64,000 nt of DNA from VRUE01 sp963703895 (GTDB lineage: Bacteria > Actinomycetota > Thermoleophilia > Solirubrobacterales > 70-9): contig CAVPFX010000002.1 in NCBI GenBank assembly GCA_963703895.1, positions 1,116,001 through 1,180,000 of the forward strand. The letters run 5' to 3'. Both the position numbers and the translations under genes were made by a program. This document shows positions 25,849-34,424 of the stretch, one piece after another. Numbering within the stretch: the stretch's first letter is position 1; each line of letters starts with the position of its first letter. The notes beneath the pieces are model-generated. The model was not told the origin of the DNA. It was given only the letters and a program-made list of their open reading frames with translations, and ran no database searches.

Positions 25849-26040
25849 ATGGCCAAGGTATGCCACAGCTGCGGCAAGGGACCGGCGTTCGGCCAGTCCC
25901 GAAGCCACTCGATGGTCGCGACGAAGCGGCGCTTCGATCCGAACCTGCAGAAGGTGCGGATCACCGAGGGCGGGCGCAAGCTGCGCACCTACGTCTGCAC
26001 GCGCTGTCTCAAGGCGAACAAGGTCACCAAGGCCGCGTAG
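25849..26040 (+). CDS. rpmB: 50S ribosomal protein L28
   Basis: A 63-residue protein with the family start MAKVCHSCGKGP and the core RSHSMVATKRRFDPNLQKVR. A CxxC at the start and another near the end (CTRC) form the zinc-binding version of L28. The ATG at 25849 gives the known N-terminus, so the upstream in-frame codons are not used. Confidence 0.95.
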   Translation: MAKVCHSCGKGPAFGQSRSHSMVATKRRFDPNLQKVRITEGGRKLRTYVCTRCLKANKVTKAA

Positions 26041-26066
26041 CTCGCGGCTTCGAAGGTGGGGGGAGC

Positions 26067-26201
26067 CCGGTCGGTCGTCGGGCGAATTGATATCGCACGC
26101 GCCTGCGGCGCTTAGCGACAATCGATGAGCGCGGCTTCGCCGCGCCTAGAAGCACGAGTGCAGCGGCTGCCTTCGGCAACATTCGCCCGACGACCGACCG
26201 G
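26067..26201 (+). repeat. Palindromic element family B, copy 1 (after rpmB)
   Basis: The outer stem is a perfect 21-bp pair: 26067-26087 (starts CCGGTCGGTCGTCGG) with 26181-26201. The core at 26088-26180 reads TGATATCGCACGC, a small hairpin GCGCC-TGC-GGCGC, CTTAGCGACAAT, the hairpin GCGCGGC-TTC-GCCGCGC, then CACGAGTGCAGCGGCTGC and CTTCGGCAAC. Copy 2 (26385-26533, opposite strand) keeps this core but has an unrelated, perfectly paired outer stem. The fold looks RNA-like. It starts 26 bases past the rpmB stop. Confidence 0.75.
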
Positions 26202-26384
26202 ACTCCCTCTCAGCTTCCAGGCCCTCCGCCACGCGAGCGTCCCTATTCAAGCTCGCCGAAAAGCTCGCCGGGTGCAGTCTTGACCCCAAGCTCTCGCTGC
26301 GGCTCGGGAAGCTCCGTTGGCGTCGGTGTCTCGGAAGCTTGTCCGCGGCCCATCGACTGGCTGATCTTTCCGGGCGCTCGCGTG
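26202..26384. other. Spacer between the two family B elements; possible gene remnant on the minus strand
   Basis: No convincing gene. On the minus strand a frame runs from inside element B2 to a TAG at 26243-26245 and ends ...KTAPGELFGELE. Its composition looks protein-like, so it may be the 3' end of a gene cut off or rearranged by the element. It is too short to identify. Confidence 0.3.
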
Positions 26385-26533
26385 AGGGTGTCGGTGGCCC
26401 TTCTCCGGAATGTTGCCGAAGGCAGCCGCTGCACTCGTGATTCGAGGCGCGGCGAAGCCGCGCTCTCAAATTGTCGCTAAGCCCGCAAAGTGGGCGTGCG
26501 ACATCAATTCCGGAGAAGGGCCACCGACACCCT
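26385..26533 (-). repeat. Palindromic element family B, copy 2 (after the MMPL gene)
   Basis: The outer stem is a perfect 27-bp pair: 26385-26411 with 26507-26533 (left arm starts AGGGTGTCGGTGGCC). Read on the minus strand, the core matches copy 1 closely: TGATGTCGCACGC, CTTAGCGACAAT, GCGCGGC-TTC-GCCGCGC, CACGAGTGCAGCGGCTGC. The first small stem differs from copy 1 but still pairs (GCCC with GGGC). It starts 20 bases past the MMPL stop, so it is oriented as a 3' element of that gene. Confidence 0.75.
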
Positions 26534-26553
26534 GGCCCAACCTCCCGAACTAC

Positions 26554-28737
26554 TCAGTCAGCCGTTGCGACGACCGGGTGCTCGCCCGTAGGCGCAGGGT
26601 CACCCTCGGCGGGCTCGACATGCAGCCTCGGCAGGATCCGGTCCAGCCAGGCGGGGAGCCACCAGGCGCTCTTGCCGAAGAGCTGCATCAGGGCCGGAAC
26701 TAGGACCGAGCGGATGATCACGGCGTCGATGAGGATGGCCGAGGCGAGGCCGAGGCCGAAGAGTTTGATGATGCGGTCTTCGCCGATCATGAAGGAGAGG
26801 AAGACGGTGACCATGATCGCCGCCGCGGCGGTGATCACGCGGCCGGTCAGGGCGAGGCCGCGGGTGACGGCGAGCGTGGCGTCGTGGCTGTTCTCCCACT
26901 CCTCATGGATCCGCGACATCAGGAAGACCTCGTAGTCCATCGAGAGGCCGAAGACGATCGCGAAGAGGAAGATCGGGAAGAAGGAGATGATCGGCCCGGT
27001 GCCGTCGACCCCGATCAGGCTGGCGCCCCAGCCCCACTGGAAGACGGCGACGATCAGGCCGAAGGCGGCGCCGATGCTGAGCAGGTTCATCACGATCGCC
27101 TTCAGCGGCACCAGGATCGAGCGGAAGACGGCCATCAGCAGCAGCGCCGAGAGCAGCACGACGACGCCGATGAAGAGCGGCAGCTTGTCGGCGATCGCGG
27201 TGCCGAAGTCCTCGAAGATCGCGGTGATGCCGCCGACGTGGACCTGGGCGCCAGTGCGCTGCTCGACCGGCGGGATCATCTCGTCGCGGATGTGATCGAG
27301 CAATTCGGTCGTCTTCTCGCTCTGCGGCGAGGTGGCCGGGTAGACCTGGAAGACCCCGGTGTTCTCGGCCTGGTTGAGCATCACCGGCGTTGTCTCGGCG
27401 ACGCCTTCTTCGCCGACGAGTTCCTTGCGCAGCTCGGTGAGCGCGTCGTCGTCGCCCTTGCTCGGCAGCGCCGCGACGATCGAGAAGGGGCCGTTGAAGC
27501 CGGGCCCGAAGCCCTCGGCGAGTAGGTCATAGGCCTCGCGCGTCGTCGTCCCGGCCGGGTCGGTGCCGGCGTCGTTGGAGCCGAGGCGCAGCGAGAGGGT
27601 GGGGATGCAGAGGATCAGCAGCAGCCCGCCGGAGAGCACCGCCGAGAGCACGGGGCGCCTCTGGATCTCGCGGCTCCAGCGGAACCAGCGGGTGTCTTCG
27701 GCGGTCGAGGGCGCGCGCTTGAGGCCGGGGATCCGCAGCTTGTCGACCCGCCGTCCGGCGATCGTCAGCAGCGCCGGCAGCAGGGTCAGCGCCGCGATCA
27801 TCGTCATCAGCACGGCGAGTGCCGCCGCGACGGCCACGCCGTAGAGGAAGGAGAGGCCGAGCAGCAGCATCCCCATCAGGGCGATGATCACCGTCACGCC
27901 AGCGAAGAGGACGGCGCGGCCGGCTGTGTCGACCGCTGCGATTGCCGCGTCTCGGGATTCGAGACCCTCGTCGAGGCCGTTGCGGAAGCGGGTGAGGATG
28001 AAGAGGGCGTAGTCGATGCCGACGCCGAGGCCGATCATCGCCGCCAGTTGCGGGGCAAACTCGGCTGTGTCGAAGACGTGGGTGCCGAGGGTGACCAGGC
28101 TGAGGCCGACGCCGAGGGCGAAGAGCGCGGTGATCAGCGGCAGGCCCATCGCCACCACCGAGCCGAAGGTGAGCAGCAGGATGATGACCGCGGCCAGCAG
28201 GCCGATCATGAACGAGGCGTCGCCTTCTTCTTCGGCCCGCGCTTCCTCGATCGGCTGCCCGCCCAGCTCGACCTGGAGCCCGCTGCCGCTCGCCGCCCCG
28301 GCCTCGTCGATCAGCGTCTTGGTGTCGTCTTTTTCGAGTTCGTTGGTGAAGACGTCGTACTGGACGGTCGCGTAGGCGATCTTGCCGTCCTCGTCGATCG
28401 CCGCCGCGCCGCCGCCCGCGTAGGGGCTGGCGACTTCGCTCACGTGGGGGAGCGCTTCCGCTTCGGCGAAGAGGCCCTGCATGGTCTTGCGCACCGCCGC
28501 GGACTCGACCCCGTTCTCGGCCTTGAAGACGATCGTCGCCGTGTCGCCTGACTGCGCTGGGAACTTGCTTTCCAGCAGGTCAAAGGCATCGGTCGAGTCG
28601 GAAGCCGGCAGCTTGAAGTCTTCGGAGAAGGCGGAGCCGACCGCGCCGGAGATCCCAATGGCGACGACCAGGGCAGCGATCCAGCCGATGATCACGGTCT
28701 TGCGGTGCCCGGTGCACCATGTGGCGAAGCGTCTCAT
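26554..28737 (-). CDS. MMPL/RND-type membrane transporter
   Basis: A 727-residue transporter with two sets of about six membrane segments and a large external loop after the first segment of each set, the MMPL layout. Visible are the start MRRFATWCTGHRKTVIIGW, GLGVGIDYALFILTRFR in the first half, and GLSMDYEVFLMSRI in the second; these carry the conserved membrane Asp-Tyr pairs used for proton coupling. Actinobacterial members export lipids or hydrophobic compounds; the substrate is not known. ATG 28737 is preferred over GTG 28749. It is divergent from the fakA-like gene. Confidence 0.92.
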   Translation of the reverse strand: MRRFATWCTGHRKTVIIGWIAALVVAIGISGAVGSAFSEDFKLPASDSTDAFDLLESKFPAQSGDTATIVFKAENGVESAAVRKTMQGLFAEAEALPHVSEVASPYAGGGAAAIDEDGKIAYATVQYDVFTNELEKDDTKTLIDEAGAASGSGLQVELGGQPIEEARAEEEGDASFMIGLLAAVIILLLTFGSVVAMGLPLITALFALGVGLSLVTLGTHVFDTAEFAPQLAAMIGLGVGIDYALFILTRFRNGLDEGLESRDAAIAAVDTAGRAVLFAGVTVIIALMGMLLLGLSFLYGVAVAAALAVLMTMIAALTLLPALLTIAGRRVDKLRIPGLKRAPSTAEDTRWFRWSREIQRRPVLSAVLSGGLLLILCIPTLSLRLGSNDAGTDPAGTTTREAYDLLAEGFGPGFNGPFSIVAALPSKGDDDALTELRKELVGEEGVAETTPVMLNQAENTGVFQVYPATSPQSEKTTELLDHIRDEMIPPVEQRTGAQVHVGGITAIFEDFGTAIADKLPLFIGVVVLLSALLLMAVFRSILVPLKAIVMNLLSIGAAFGLIVAVFQWGWGASLIGVDGTGPIISFFPIFLFAIVFGLSMDYEVFLMSRIHEEWENSHDATLAVTRGLALTGRVITAAAAIMVTVFLSFMIGEDRIIKLFGLGLASAILIDAVIIRSVLVPALMQLFGKSAWWLPAWLDRILPRLHVEPAEGDPAPTGEHPVVATAD

Positions 28738-28792
28738 CGAGCGTCGCACCGTAGCGAACTCGTCCGTTGGATTGCATCGCCTGTCCGGCAGT

Positions 28793-28798
28793 TAGATT
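28793..28798 (+). promoter_or_regulatory. Possible -10 hexamer for the fakA-like gene
   Basis: TAGATT lies 7 nt before the ATG at 28806. TTGCAT (28772-28777) is upstream at a short 15-base spacing. Confidence 0.35.
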
Positions 28799-28805
28799 TC
28801 GGCTG

Positions 28806-30437
28806 ATGCCCGATCCCAGCATCGTGCGCTTCCGGCGCGTCGTCAGCTCTGCCTACGCTCATCTAGAGGCACGCCGCCAGGAGGTCAACGACCTCAACGT
28901 CTTCCCTGTCGCCGACGGCGATACGGGCGACAACATGGCGATGACGATGCGCGCTGTGATGGAGGAGCTCGATCGCCTCGACGGGCTCGAGGTCGACGAG
29001 GTCGGCCGCACCCAGCTGGTCCAGGCGTTGGCCCGGGCGGCGCTGATGGGCGCCCGCGGCAACTCCGGCGTGATCCTCAGCCAGATCGTCCGCGGCGCCG
29101 CCGAGGAGCTGGCGAGTCGGCCCGGCGAGCTGATCGACCCGGTGTTGGTTGCCTCAGCCTTCGCCAGCGCTGCCGACGCCGCTTACGACTCGGTGCGCGA
29201 CCCAGCCGAGGGAACGATGCTGACCGTCTTTCGCGAGATGGCCCACTCGATCGCCCGCCAGCTCGCCCACCTCGACGCCGGCAAACAGCGACTCGAGCAG
29301 GGAGTGTCCGACGAGCTGCAGGACGCGGTCCTCGCCGAGGTGTTGGAGCGGGCGATCGAAGACGGGCAGCGGGCGGTTGAGCGCACGCCCGAGCAGCTCG
29401 ACGTCCTGCGCGAGTCCGGCGTCGTCGACGCCGGCGGCTACGGCCTGGTGCTGATCCTCGCCGGCGTCGTCGCCGGCCTGCGCGGTGACGAGGACTCCGT
29501 GCCTGAGGTCTCCCACCACGAGGCGCCGCGGTTGAGCCAGCCCCACCACGAGGACAGCCGCTTCCGCTACTGCACCAACTTCATCGTCTCCGGGACCGGG
29601 CTGAGCAGCCGCGACTTCCTGCCCCGCCTCGAGGGGCTGGGCGACTCGGTGCTGGTCGTCGGCGACGAGGTGACCCTCAAGGTCCACGTCCACACCGACG
29701 ACCCCGAGGCCGCCGTCGCTCTCTTCGAGGACGCCGGCAAGGTGACCAATCTCGACGTCGCCGACATGCGCGAGCAGATCGCCGAGCGCCGCGCTCGCCT
29801 CGAGGGAGGTCGCAGCGGCGCCGTCGCGGTGGCCGCCGGCGAGGGTCTCGAGCGGCTCTTCGCCGAGCTCGGCGCCCACGTCGTGCCCGGTGGCGAGACG
29901 CTCAATCCCTCGACCTACGAGCTGCTCGCCGGCATCCACCAGGTGCCGGCCGAGGAAGTGCTCGTCTTCCCCAGCTCCTCGAACGTGATCATGGCCGCCG
30001 AGCGCGCCTGCGAGCTCTCCGAGAAGCCGGCCCGGGTCGTCTCCGCGGCTTCCCAGCAGGAGAGCCTGCTGACCCTGGTCGAGCTCGACCCGGAGGCCGC
30101 GCTGGAGGACAACGCCGAGCGCCTCGAAGCCGCGCTCGAGACCATTGCCGCCGGTGGCGTCGCCCCGGCCGCCCGCGACGACGCCCAGGGGCGCTTCCGC
30201 AAGGGCGACGCGGTCGGCTTCGTCGGTGAGGAGATCGTCGCCTGGGGTGGAGCCGGCACGACCCTGGCGGCGACGATCGAGAAGTTGGCGGAGGGAGCCG
30301 AGATCGTCACCGTGATCGGCGGACAGGAGGCCCCGATCGCCCTCGACGAGCTCGACCCGCACGTGCCCGACGGGGTCGAGTTCGAGACCCACGACGGCGG
30401 TCAGCCGAGCTGGTGGTGGCTGCTCGCCGCTCAGTAG
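28806..30437 (+). CDS. DAK2-domain protein, fatty acid kinase FakA/YloV-like
   Basis: A 543-residue protein. The N-terminal DhaL (DAK2) nucleotide-binding domain has the metal-binding motif NVFPVADGDTGDNM and GARGNSGVILSQI. The middle domain includes YCTNFIV and LKVHVHTDDPEAA, and the C-terminal part has the FPSSSNVIMAAERA segment. This is the FakA layout; FakA phosphorylates fatty acids delivered by a FakB (DegV) partner, which is not seen in the window. The ATG at 28806 fits the domain start. Followed at once by recG, a common pairing. Confidence 0.88.
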   Translation: MPDPSIVRFRRVVSSAYAHLEARRQEVNDLNVFPVADGDTGDNMAMTMRAVMEELDRLDGLEVDEVGRTQLVQALARAALMGARGNSGVILSQIVRGAAEELASRPGELIDPVLVASAFASAADAAYDSVRDPAEGTMLTVFREMAHSIARQLAHLDAGKQRLEQGVSDELQDAVLAEVLERAIEDGQRAVERTPEQLDVLRESGVVDAGGYGLVLILAGVVAGLRGDEDSVPEVSHHEAPRLSQPHHEDSRFRYCTNFIVSGTGLSSRDFLPRLEGLGDSVLVVGDEVTLKVHVHTDDPEAAVALFEDAGKVTNLDVADMREQIAERRARLEGGRSGAVAVAAGEGLERLFAELGAHVVPGGETLNPSTYELLAGIHQVPAEEVLVFPSSSNVIMAAERACELSEKPARVVSAASQQESLLTLVELDPEAALEDNAERLEAALETIAAGGVAPAARDDAQGRFRKGDAVGFVGEEIVAWGGAGTTLAATIEKLAEGAEIVTVIGGQEAPIALDELDPHVPDGVEFETHDGGQPSWWWLLAAQ

Positions 30438-32644
30438 TGCGCGCTTTCGCCAGCACCTCCGAGCTGACCGAGGCACAGCTGCGCGATCCCCGGCTTCGCT
30501 GGCCGCGGGCGAGCGCTCTCGACGTCTCCCTGCAGGCGCTCGACGGCGTTGGGCCGAAGCTGGCCGAGGTCGCCGCCGATGCGGGGCTGGCGACGATCGG
30601 CGATCTGCTCACCCGCTTCCCGCATCGCCATCGCGATCGCCAGATCGTGCCGGTCGCTGGCCTCGAACCGAAACAGCAGGCGAGCATCGCGGTCGAGGTG
30701 CTGGCCAACGCGGGGCGCCCCTTCCGCCGCCGCGGCCTCTCGATCCTCAGCGTCAAAGTCGGCGACGAGAGCGGCACGGTGCGCGCGACCTGGTTCAACC
30801 AACCCTGGCTGGCCTCGAAGCTGACCGAAGGCACCCAGATGCTGCTCACTGGGTCGATGGACAAACGAGGTTTTCGGGTCTCTGAATACGAGTTCATTGC
30901 GGTCGGCCCGCGGGTCCTGTCGCAGGAGGAGGGGGGCACTGCGGGCAGTCCACGGGCTGTCCTCGACCCCCCTCCTCCTGCACCACCCGCGGGAGAGGCC
31001 GCCCTGATTCCCGTACATCCCGGGACCGAGCAGTTGAAGCCACAGCGGCTGCGCCAATGGATGGAGCAGGCGATGCGATCCGTGGGGAACGTGCTCGAGC
31101 CGTTGCCGGCTGAGTTGCGCGTCAGGCGCGACCTTGCCGGCGTCGCTGACGCGATTAAGGCTCTGCACTTTCCGGAGACGAGCGAGGAAGTCGAGGCCGC
31201 CCGCGAGCGGCTGCGTTTCGAGGAGCTCTTCCTCTACCAGGCGATCCTGGCGACGCGCAAGCGCTCCCACCGCGCCGCTCGCCCGGCGCCGCGCCTCGGC
31301 AAGCCGGGGGAGAGCGTCGGCCGCTGGATCGAGTCGCTGCCCTTCGAGCCGACCCACGACCAGCTCAAAGCCTTCGATGAGATCGACGCCGATCTCGACT
31401 CCGGCGAGCCGATGCAGCGGCTGCTGATGGGTGAGGTCGGCTCGGGCAAGACCGTGGTCGCGTTGTACTCGATGCTGCGCGCGCTCGAAGCCGGCTTCCA
31501 GGCGGTGCTGATGGCACCGACCGAGACGCTCGCCGAGCAGCACGCCGTCACCCTCGGCAAGCTGCTCGCCGAGGAGGCGACGCCGTTCGCGCTGCTGACC
31601 GGGGCGACGCCGGCAGCCAGGCGCCGCGAAGCGCTGGAGCGCCTCGCCACCGGTGAGCTCAGCCTGATCGTCGGCACCCATGCCCTGATCGAGCCGGCGG
31701 TGCGCTTCGCCCGCCTCGGCCTCTGCGTGGTCGACGAGCAGCACCGCTTCGGGGTTGATCAACGTAAGGCCCTCGACGCCAAGGGGGTGGAGGGGATGGC
31801 GCCGCACATCCTGCACATGACCGCGACGCCGATCCCGCGCACGCTCTCGCTCACCGCCTACGGCGACCTCGACACCACCGCTCTGCACGAGCTGCCCTCC
31901 GGGCGCAAGCCGGTGCAGACGCGGGTGGTCGAGGAGGACGAGCGCAGCGGCGCCTACGAGTTCATCCGCGGCCAGCTGCGCGAGGGCAGGCAGGCCTTCG
32001 TCGTCTGCCCGCTGGTCGAGCAGTCGGAGAAAATGCAGGGCCGCGCCGCCGAGGTCGAGGCCGCGCGGCTCGCGGCCGGCGAGCTGCGCGACTTTCGCGT
32101 CGGCGTGATCCACGGCCAGATGCGCTCGCCCGAGAAGGCCGCGGCGATGGAGTCCTTCGCCGCTGGCGCGACCGACGTGCTCGTCGCGACGACGGTGATC
32201 GAGGTCGGCATCGACGTGCCGAACGCAACCGTGATGGTGATCGAGGGAGCCGAGCGCTACGGGATCTCGCAGCTGCACCAGCTGCGTGGCCGGGTCGGCC
32301 GCGGCGAGCACGCCTCCTGCTGCCTGCTCTTTCCCGAAGACGCCGGGGCGCTGGCCCGGCAACGGCTGAAAGCGGTTGAGCGCGAGAGCGACGGCTTCAA
32401 GCTCGCCGAGGTCGACCTCAGCCTGCGCGGCGAGGGCGAGGTGCTCGGCACACGCCAGCACGGCCTGCCCCGCTTCGCCGTCGCCGAGTTGCCCGAGGAC
32501 GCGCTGGCCCTGGAAGCCGCCCGCGAAGAGGTGCTCGCCCTGCTGCGCGAGCACGGCTCGCTCGAGGCCCCCGAGCTCGGCCCCCTGCTCGAGGCCGCCC
32601 GCCGCCGCTTCGGCGCCGGCGCCGCCGACCCGATACCACTCTGA
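30437..32644 (+). CDS. recG: ATP-dependent DNA helicase RecG
   Basis: A 735-residue branch-migrating helicase that processes stalled forks and Holliday junctions. The wedge (OB-fold) domain comes first, then Walker A GEVGSGKT near residue 335, the VDEQHRFGVDQR box, TATPIPRT, and the C-terminal QLRGRVGRG motif. The GTG at 30437 overlaps the last base of the fakA-like stop. Residues about 162-182 are encoded by a palindromic insertion (SQEEGG...PPPPAPP) in the linker after the OB fold. The stop codon lies in the arm of another palindrome. Confidence 0.95.
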   Translation: MRAFASTSELTEAQLRDPRLRWPRASALDVSLQALDGVGPKLAEVAADAGLATIGDLLTRFPHRHRDRQIVPVAGLEPKQQASIAVEVLANAGRPFRRRGLSILSVKVGDESGTVRATWFNQPWLASKLTEGTQMLLTGSMDKRGFRVSEYEFIAVGPRVLSQEEGGTAGSPRAVLDPPPPAPPAGEAALIPVHPGTEQLKPQRLRQWMEQAMRSVGNVLEPLPAELRVRRDLAGVADAIKALHFPETSEEVEAARERLRFEELFLYQAILATRKRSHRAARPAPRLGKPGESVGRWIESLPFEPTHDQLKAFDEIDADLDSGEPMQRLLMGEVGSGKTVVALYSMLRALEAGFQAVLMAPTETLAEQHAVTLGKLLAEEATPFALLTGATPAARRREALERLATGELSLIVGTHALIEPAVRFARLGLCVVDEQHRFGVDQRKALDAKGVEGMAPHILHMTATPIPRTLSLTAYGDLDTTALHELPSGRKPVQTRVVEEDERSGAYEFIRGQLREGRQAFVVCPLVEQSEKMQGRAAEVEAARLAAGELRDFRVGVIHGQMRSPEKAAAMESFAAGATDVLVATTVIEVGIDVPNATVMVIEGAERYGISQLHQLRGRVGRGEHASCCLLFPEDAGALARQRLKAVERESDGFKLAEVDLSLRGEGEVLGTRQHGLPRFAVAELPEDALALEAAREEVLALLREHGSLEAPELGPLLEAARRRFGAGAADPIPL
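30922..30981 (+). repeat. Palindromic insertion inside recG
   Basis: GCAGGAGGAGGGGGG (30922-30936) pairs perfectly over 15 bp with CCCCCCTCCTCCTGC (30967-30981). The 30-base interior contains a second pair, GGGCAG with CTGTCC (one G:T). It keeps the recG frame and adds a proline-rich loop of about 20 residues. Confidence 0.6.
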
Positions 32645-32689
32645 CGCGACTGGACTTACCCTCATTTACCGAGAAGTCCAGTCGCGTCA
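32642..32689. repeat. Palindrome spanning the recG stop, before rsmD
   Basis: TGACGCGACTGGACTT (32642-32657) pairs perfectly over 16 bp with AAGTCCAGTCGCGTCA (32674-32689), with a 16-base interior. The recG stop codon is the first triplet of the left arm. It may end recG transcription, though no T-tract follows. Confidence 0.6.
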
Positions 32690-32695
32690 TACATT
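32690..32695 (+). promoter_or_regulatory. Possible -10 hexamer for rsmD
   Basis: TACATT lies 6 nt before the ATG of rsmD and directly after the palindrome. Confidence 0.3.
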
Positions 32696-32701
32696 GAGTC
32701 A

Positions 32702-33250
32702 ATGCGCGTGATTGCGGGAGAGCTCGGCGGCCGTCAACTGGTCGCGCCGCGCGGCTGGAAGGTGCGGCCGACCTCCGACCGCGCTCGCGAGGCGATCTTC
32801 TCCGTGCTCGGCGACCGGGTCAGCGACGCTCGCGTGCTCGACCTCTACTGCGGCACCGGCGCCCTGGCGATCGAGGCGCTGTCGCGCGGCGCCGCCCGCG
32901 CCACCCTGGTCGACCGCGACACCCGGGCCGCGCTCGGCAACGTCGAGCGGCTCGGCCTCAGCGAGCGGGTCGAGTTGGTCCGCGCCGACGTCGCGCGCTG
33001 GTTGGAGAAGCGCCAAGGCGGGAAGGATGAGCCCATCTTCGATCTCGTCTTCATCGACGCCCCTTATAGACTCGCCGACCGCGTGGGGCAGGAACTCGAT
33101 AGCCAGATGCCAGGTCTCCTCAGTGAGGGGGGGCGGGCGATAGTCGAGAGCGGTGCGCGTCGGCCGCTCCGCATCGACTCCCTGCCACGTCTGCGCCAGC
33201 GCCGCTACGGCGCCTCCGACGTCTCGATCTACGGGAGCGAGGCGCAATGA
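32702..33250 (+). CDS. rsmD: 16S rRNA m2G966 methyltransferase RsmD
   Basis: A 182-residue Rossmann methyltransferase. It starts with the family signature RVIAGELGGRQL, then RPTSDRAREAIFSVL, the SAM motif LYCGTGALAIEALSRGA, and FIDAPYRLAD where most members have DPPY, so the second motif residue is Ala instead of Pro. The stop overlaps the start of coaD (ATGA), a common pairing. Confidence 0.94.
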   Translation: MRVIAGELGGRQLVAPRGWKVRPTSDRAREAIFSVLGDRVSDARVLDLYCGTGALAIEALSRGAARATLVDRDTRAALGNVERLGLSERVELVRADVARWLEKRQGGKDEPIFDLVFIDAPYRLADRVGQELDSQMPGLLSEGGRAIVESGARRPLRIDSLPRLRQRRYGASDVSIYGSEAQ

Positions 33251-33750
33251 GCGAGCAGCGCGACGGCACCGTTGTCTGTCCGGGCAGCTACGACCCGGTG
33301 ACCAACGGGCACATCGACATCATCACCCGCGCCTCCGCGGTCTTCGAGCGCGTCGTCGTCGGCATCGTCAACAACCCGATGCGCAAGGACAAGACTCTCT
33401 TCACCGCCGAGGAGCGCAAGGAGCTGATCGAAGAAGCCACCGCCGATCTCGGCAACGTCGAGGCGAGGATCTTCTCCAACCTGCTGGTCGAGTTCGCGCG
33501 GGAATCGGGGGCGCGGGCGATCGTCAAGGGCCTGCGGGCGATCTCCGACTTCGAGTACGAGTTCGAGATGGCCCAGCTCAACCGCAAGCTCGACCCCGGG
33601 ATCGAGAGCATCTACATGATCGCCTCGCCGCAGTACAGCTTCCTTTCCTCGACCGGGGTGAAGGAAATGGCGACCTTCGGCGGCGATGTCTCCGACCTGG
33701 TTCCCGGCCCCGTTTCGGCCGCGATGACGCAACGCCTGGGCGACAGGTAG
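33247..33750 (+). CDS. coaD: Phosphopantetheine adenylyltransferase
   Basis: Fourth step of coenzyme A synthesis: joins phosphopantetheine and AMP. A 167-residue nucleotidyltransferase with GSYDPVTNGHIDII (the (H/T)xGH motif) and the C-terminal SSTGVKEMATFGGDVSDLVP. Length and motifs are normal. It overlaps rsmD by four bases. Confidence 0.96.
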   Translation: MSEQRDGTVVCPGSYDPVTNGHIDIITRASAVFERVVVGIVNNPMRKDKTLFTAEERKELIEEATADLGNVEARIFSNLLVEFARESGARAIVKGLRAISDFEYEFEMAQLNRKLDPGIESIYMIASPQYSFLSSTGVKEMATFGGDVSDLVPGPVSAAMTQRLGDR

Positions 33751-33854
33751 GCTTTTCTGACCTGGCGCAGAGTGGGCGAGAGCTTGCAAAAAGCCGAGGA
33801 AATAACCGCTTCTTCACCGAAGATGCCTCTGACACGTAGGCTTACGACCTCCTG

Positions 33855-34346
33855 ATGGACGTTCTCGTTCTAATAGACAAGCTCGACGATGTTGTGCACA
33901 ACGCCCGGCCGGTGCCACTCACCGACCAGGTTCGTGTCGATCGCGAGGAGATCTACGACCTGCTCGATCAGATGCGGGCGACGATCCCCGAGGAGATCAA
34001 GCAGGCCCGCTGGATCGTCAAGGAGCGCCAGGAGATGCTGGCCGAGGCCAAGCGCGAGGCCGAGCGCATCGTGCGCGAGGCGCGCGAGCAGCAGGCCCGC
34101 CTGATCTCCGACGAGGAGGTCACCAAGCAGGCCGAGCGGGCCGCCGACGAGATCGTCGAGGACGCGCGGGCGCGTGAGCGGGAGATTCGTCTCGGCGCCG
34201 AGGACTACGCCGACGAGATCCTCAACACGCTTGAGGTCAACCTTCAGAAGTTCCTCGCTGCCGTGCAGCGGGGCCGGGATCGCCTGGCTGGGCGGGATGA
34301 AGAGCAGCAGCAGCCAGTGCCGGATCTCGACGAGCAGCAGGAGTAG
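33855..34346 (+). CDS. Coiled-coil protein, SepIVA/DivIVA-like
   Basis: A 163-residue soluble protein. After about 40 residues it becomes a long, charged heptad region rich in Glu, Arg and Ala (about 45-140). Position is informative: in mycobacteria the DivIVA-like division factor SepIVA lies next to yceD (DUF177) and rnc, as here. A role in cell division or envelope growth is therefore plausible, by synteny and architecture only. A TAGGCT hexamer lies 12 nt before the ATG and there is no clear Shine-Dalgarno sequence. A palindromic element follows 5 bases after the stop. Confidence 0.75.
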   Translation: MDVLVLIDKLDDVVHNARPVPLTDQVRVDREEIYDLLDQMRATIPEEIKQARWIVKERQEMLAEAKREAERIVREAREQQARLISDEEVTKQAERAADEIVEDARAREREIRLGAEDYADEILNTLEVNLQKFLAAVQRGRDRLAGRDEEQQQPVPDLDEQQE

Positions 34347-34351
34347 TGGTA

Positions 34352-34422
34352 GCGAGGAGGGTGACCCCTCCTCAAAACGCGCTTCGCGCTTGAGTGTTTT
34401 GAGGAGGGGTCACCCTCCTCGC
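34352..34422. repeat. Palindromic element family C, copy 1, between convergent genes
   Basis: Perfect 27-bp stem, 34352-34378 with 34396-34422 (inner end CTCAAAAC / GTTTTGAG), and a 17-base loop. Read on the minus strand the apex is CAAAAC-ACTCAAGCG...GC-GTTTTG, as in copy 2. It fills the gap between the SepIVA-like gene and the convergent methyltransferase, so it may act as a two-way terminator. Confidence 0.75.
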
Positions 34423-34424
34423 CC

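Noticed and set aside
26243..26434. A 63-codon frame on the minus strand between the family B elements, ending ...GELFGELE
   Set aside because: It starts inside the palindrome, has no ribosome binding site and no recognised family. It may be a gene remnant, so it is described with the spacer and not called as a gene.
26067..26533. Insertion sequence or transposon with terminal inverted repeats
   Set aside because: No transposase, no direct target repeats were seen, and the two outer stems differ from each other, unlike IS ends.
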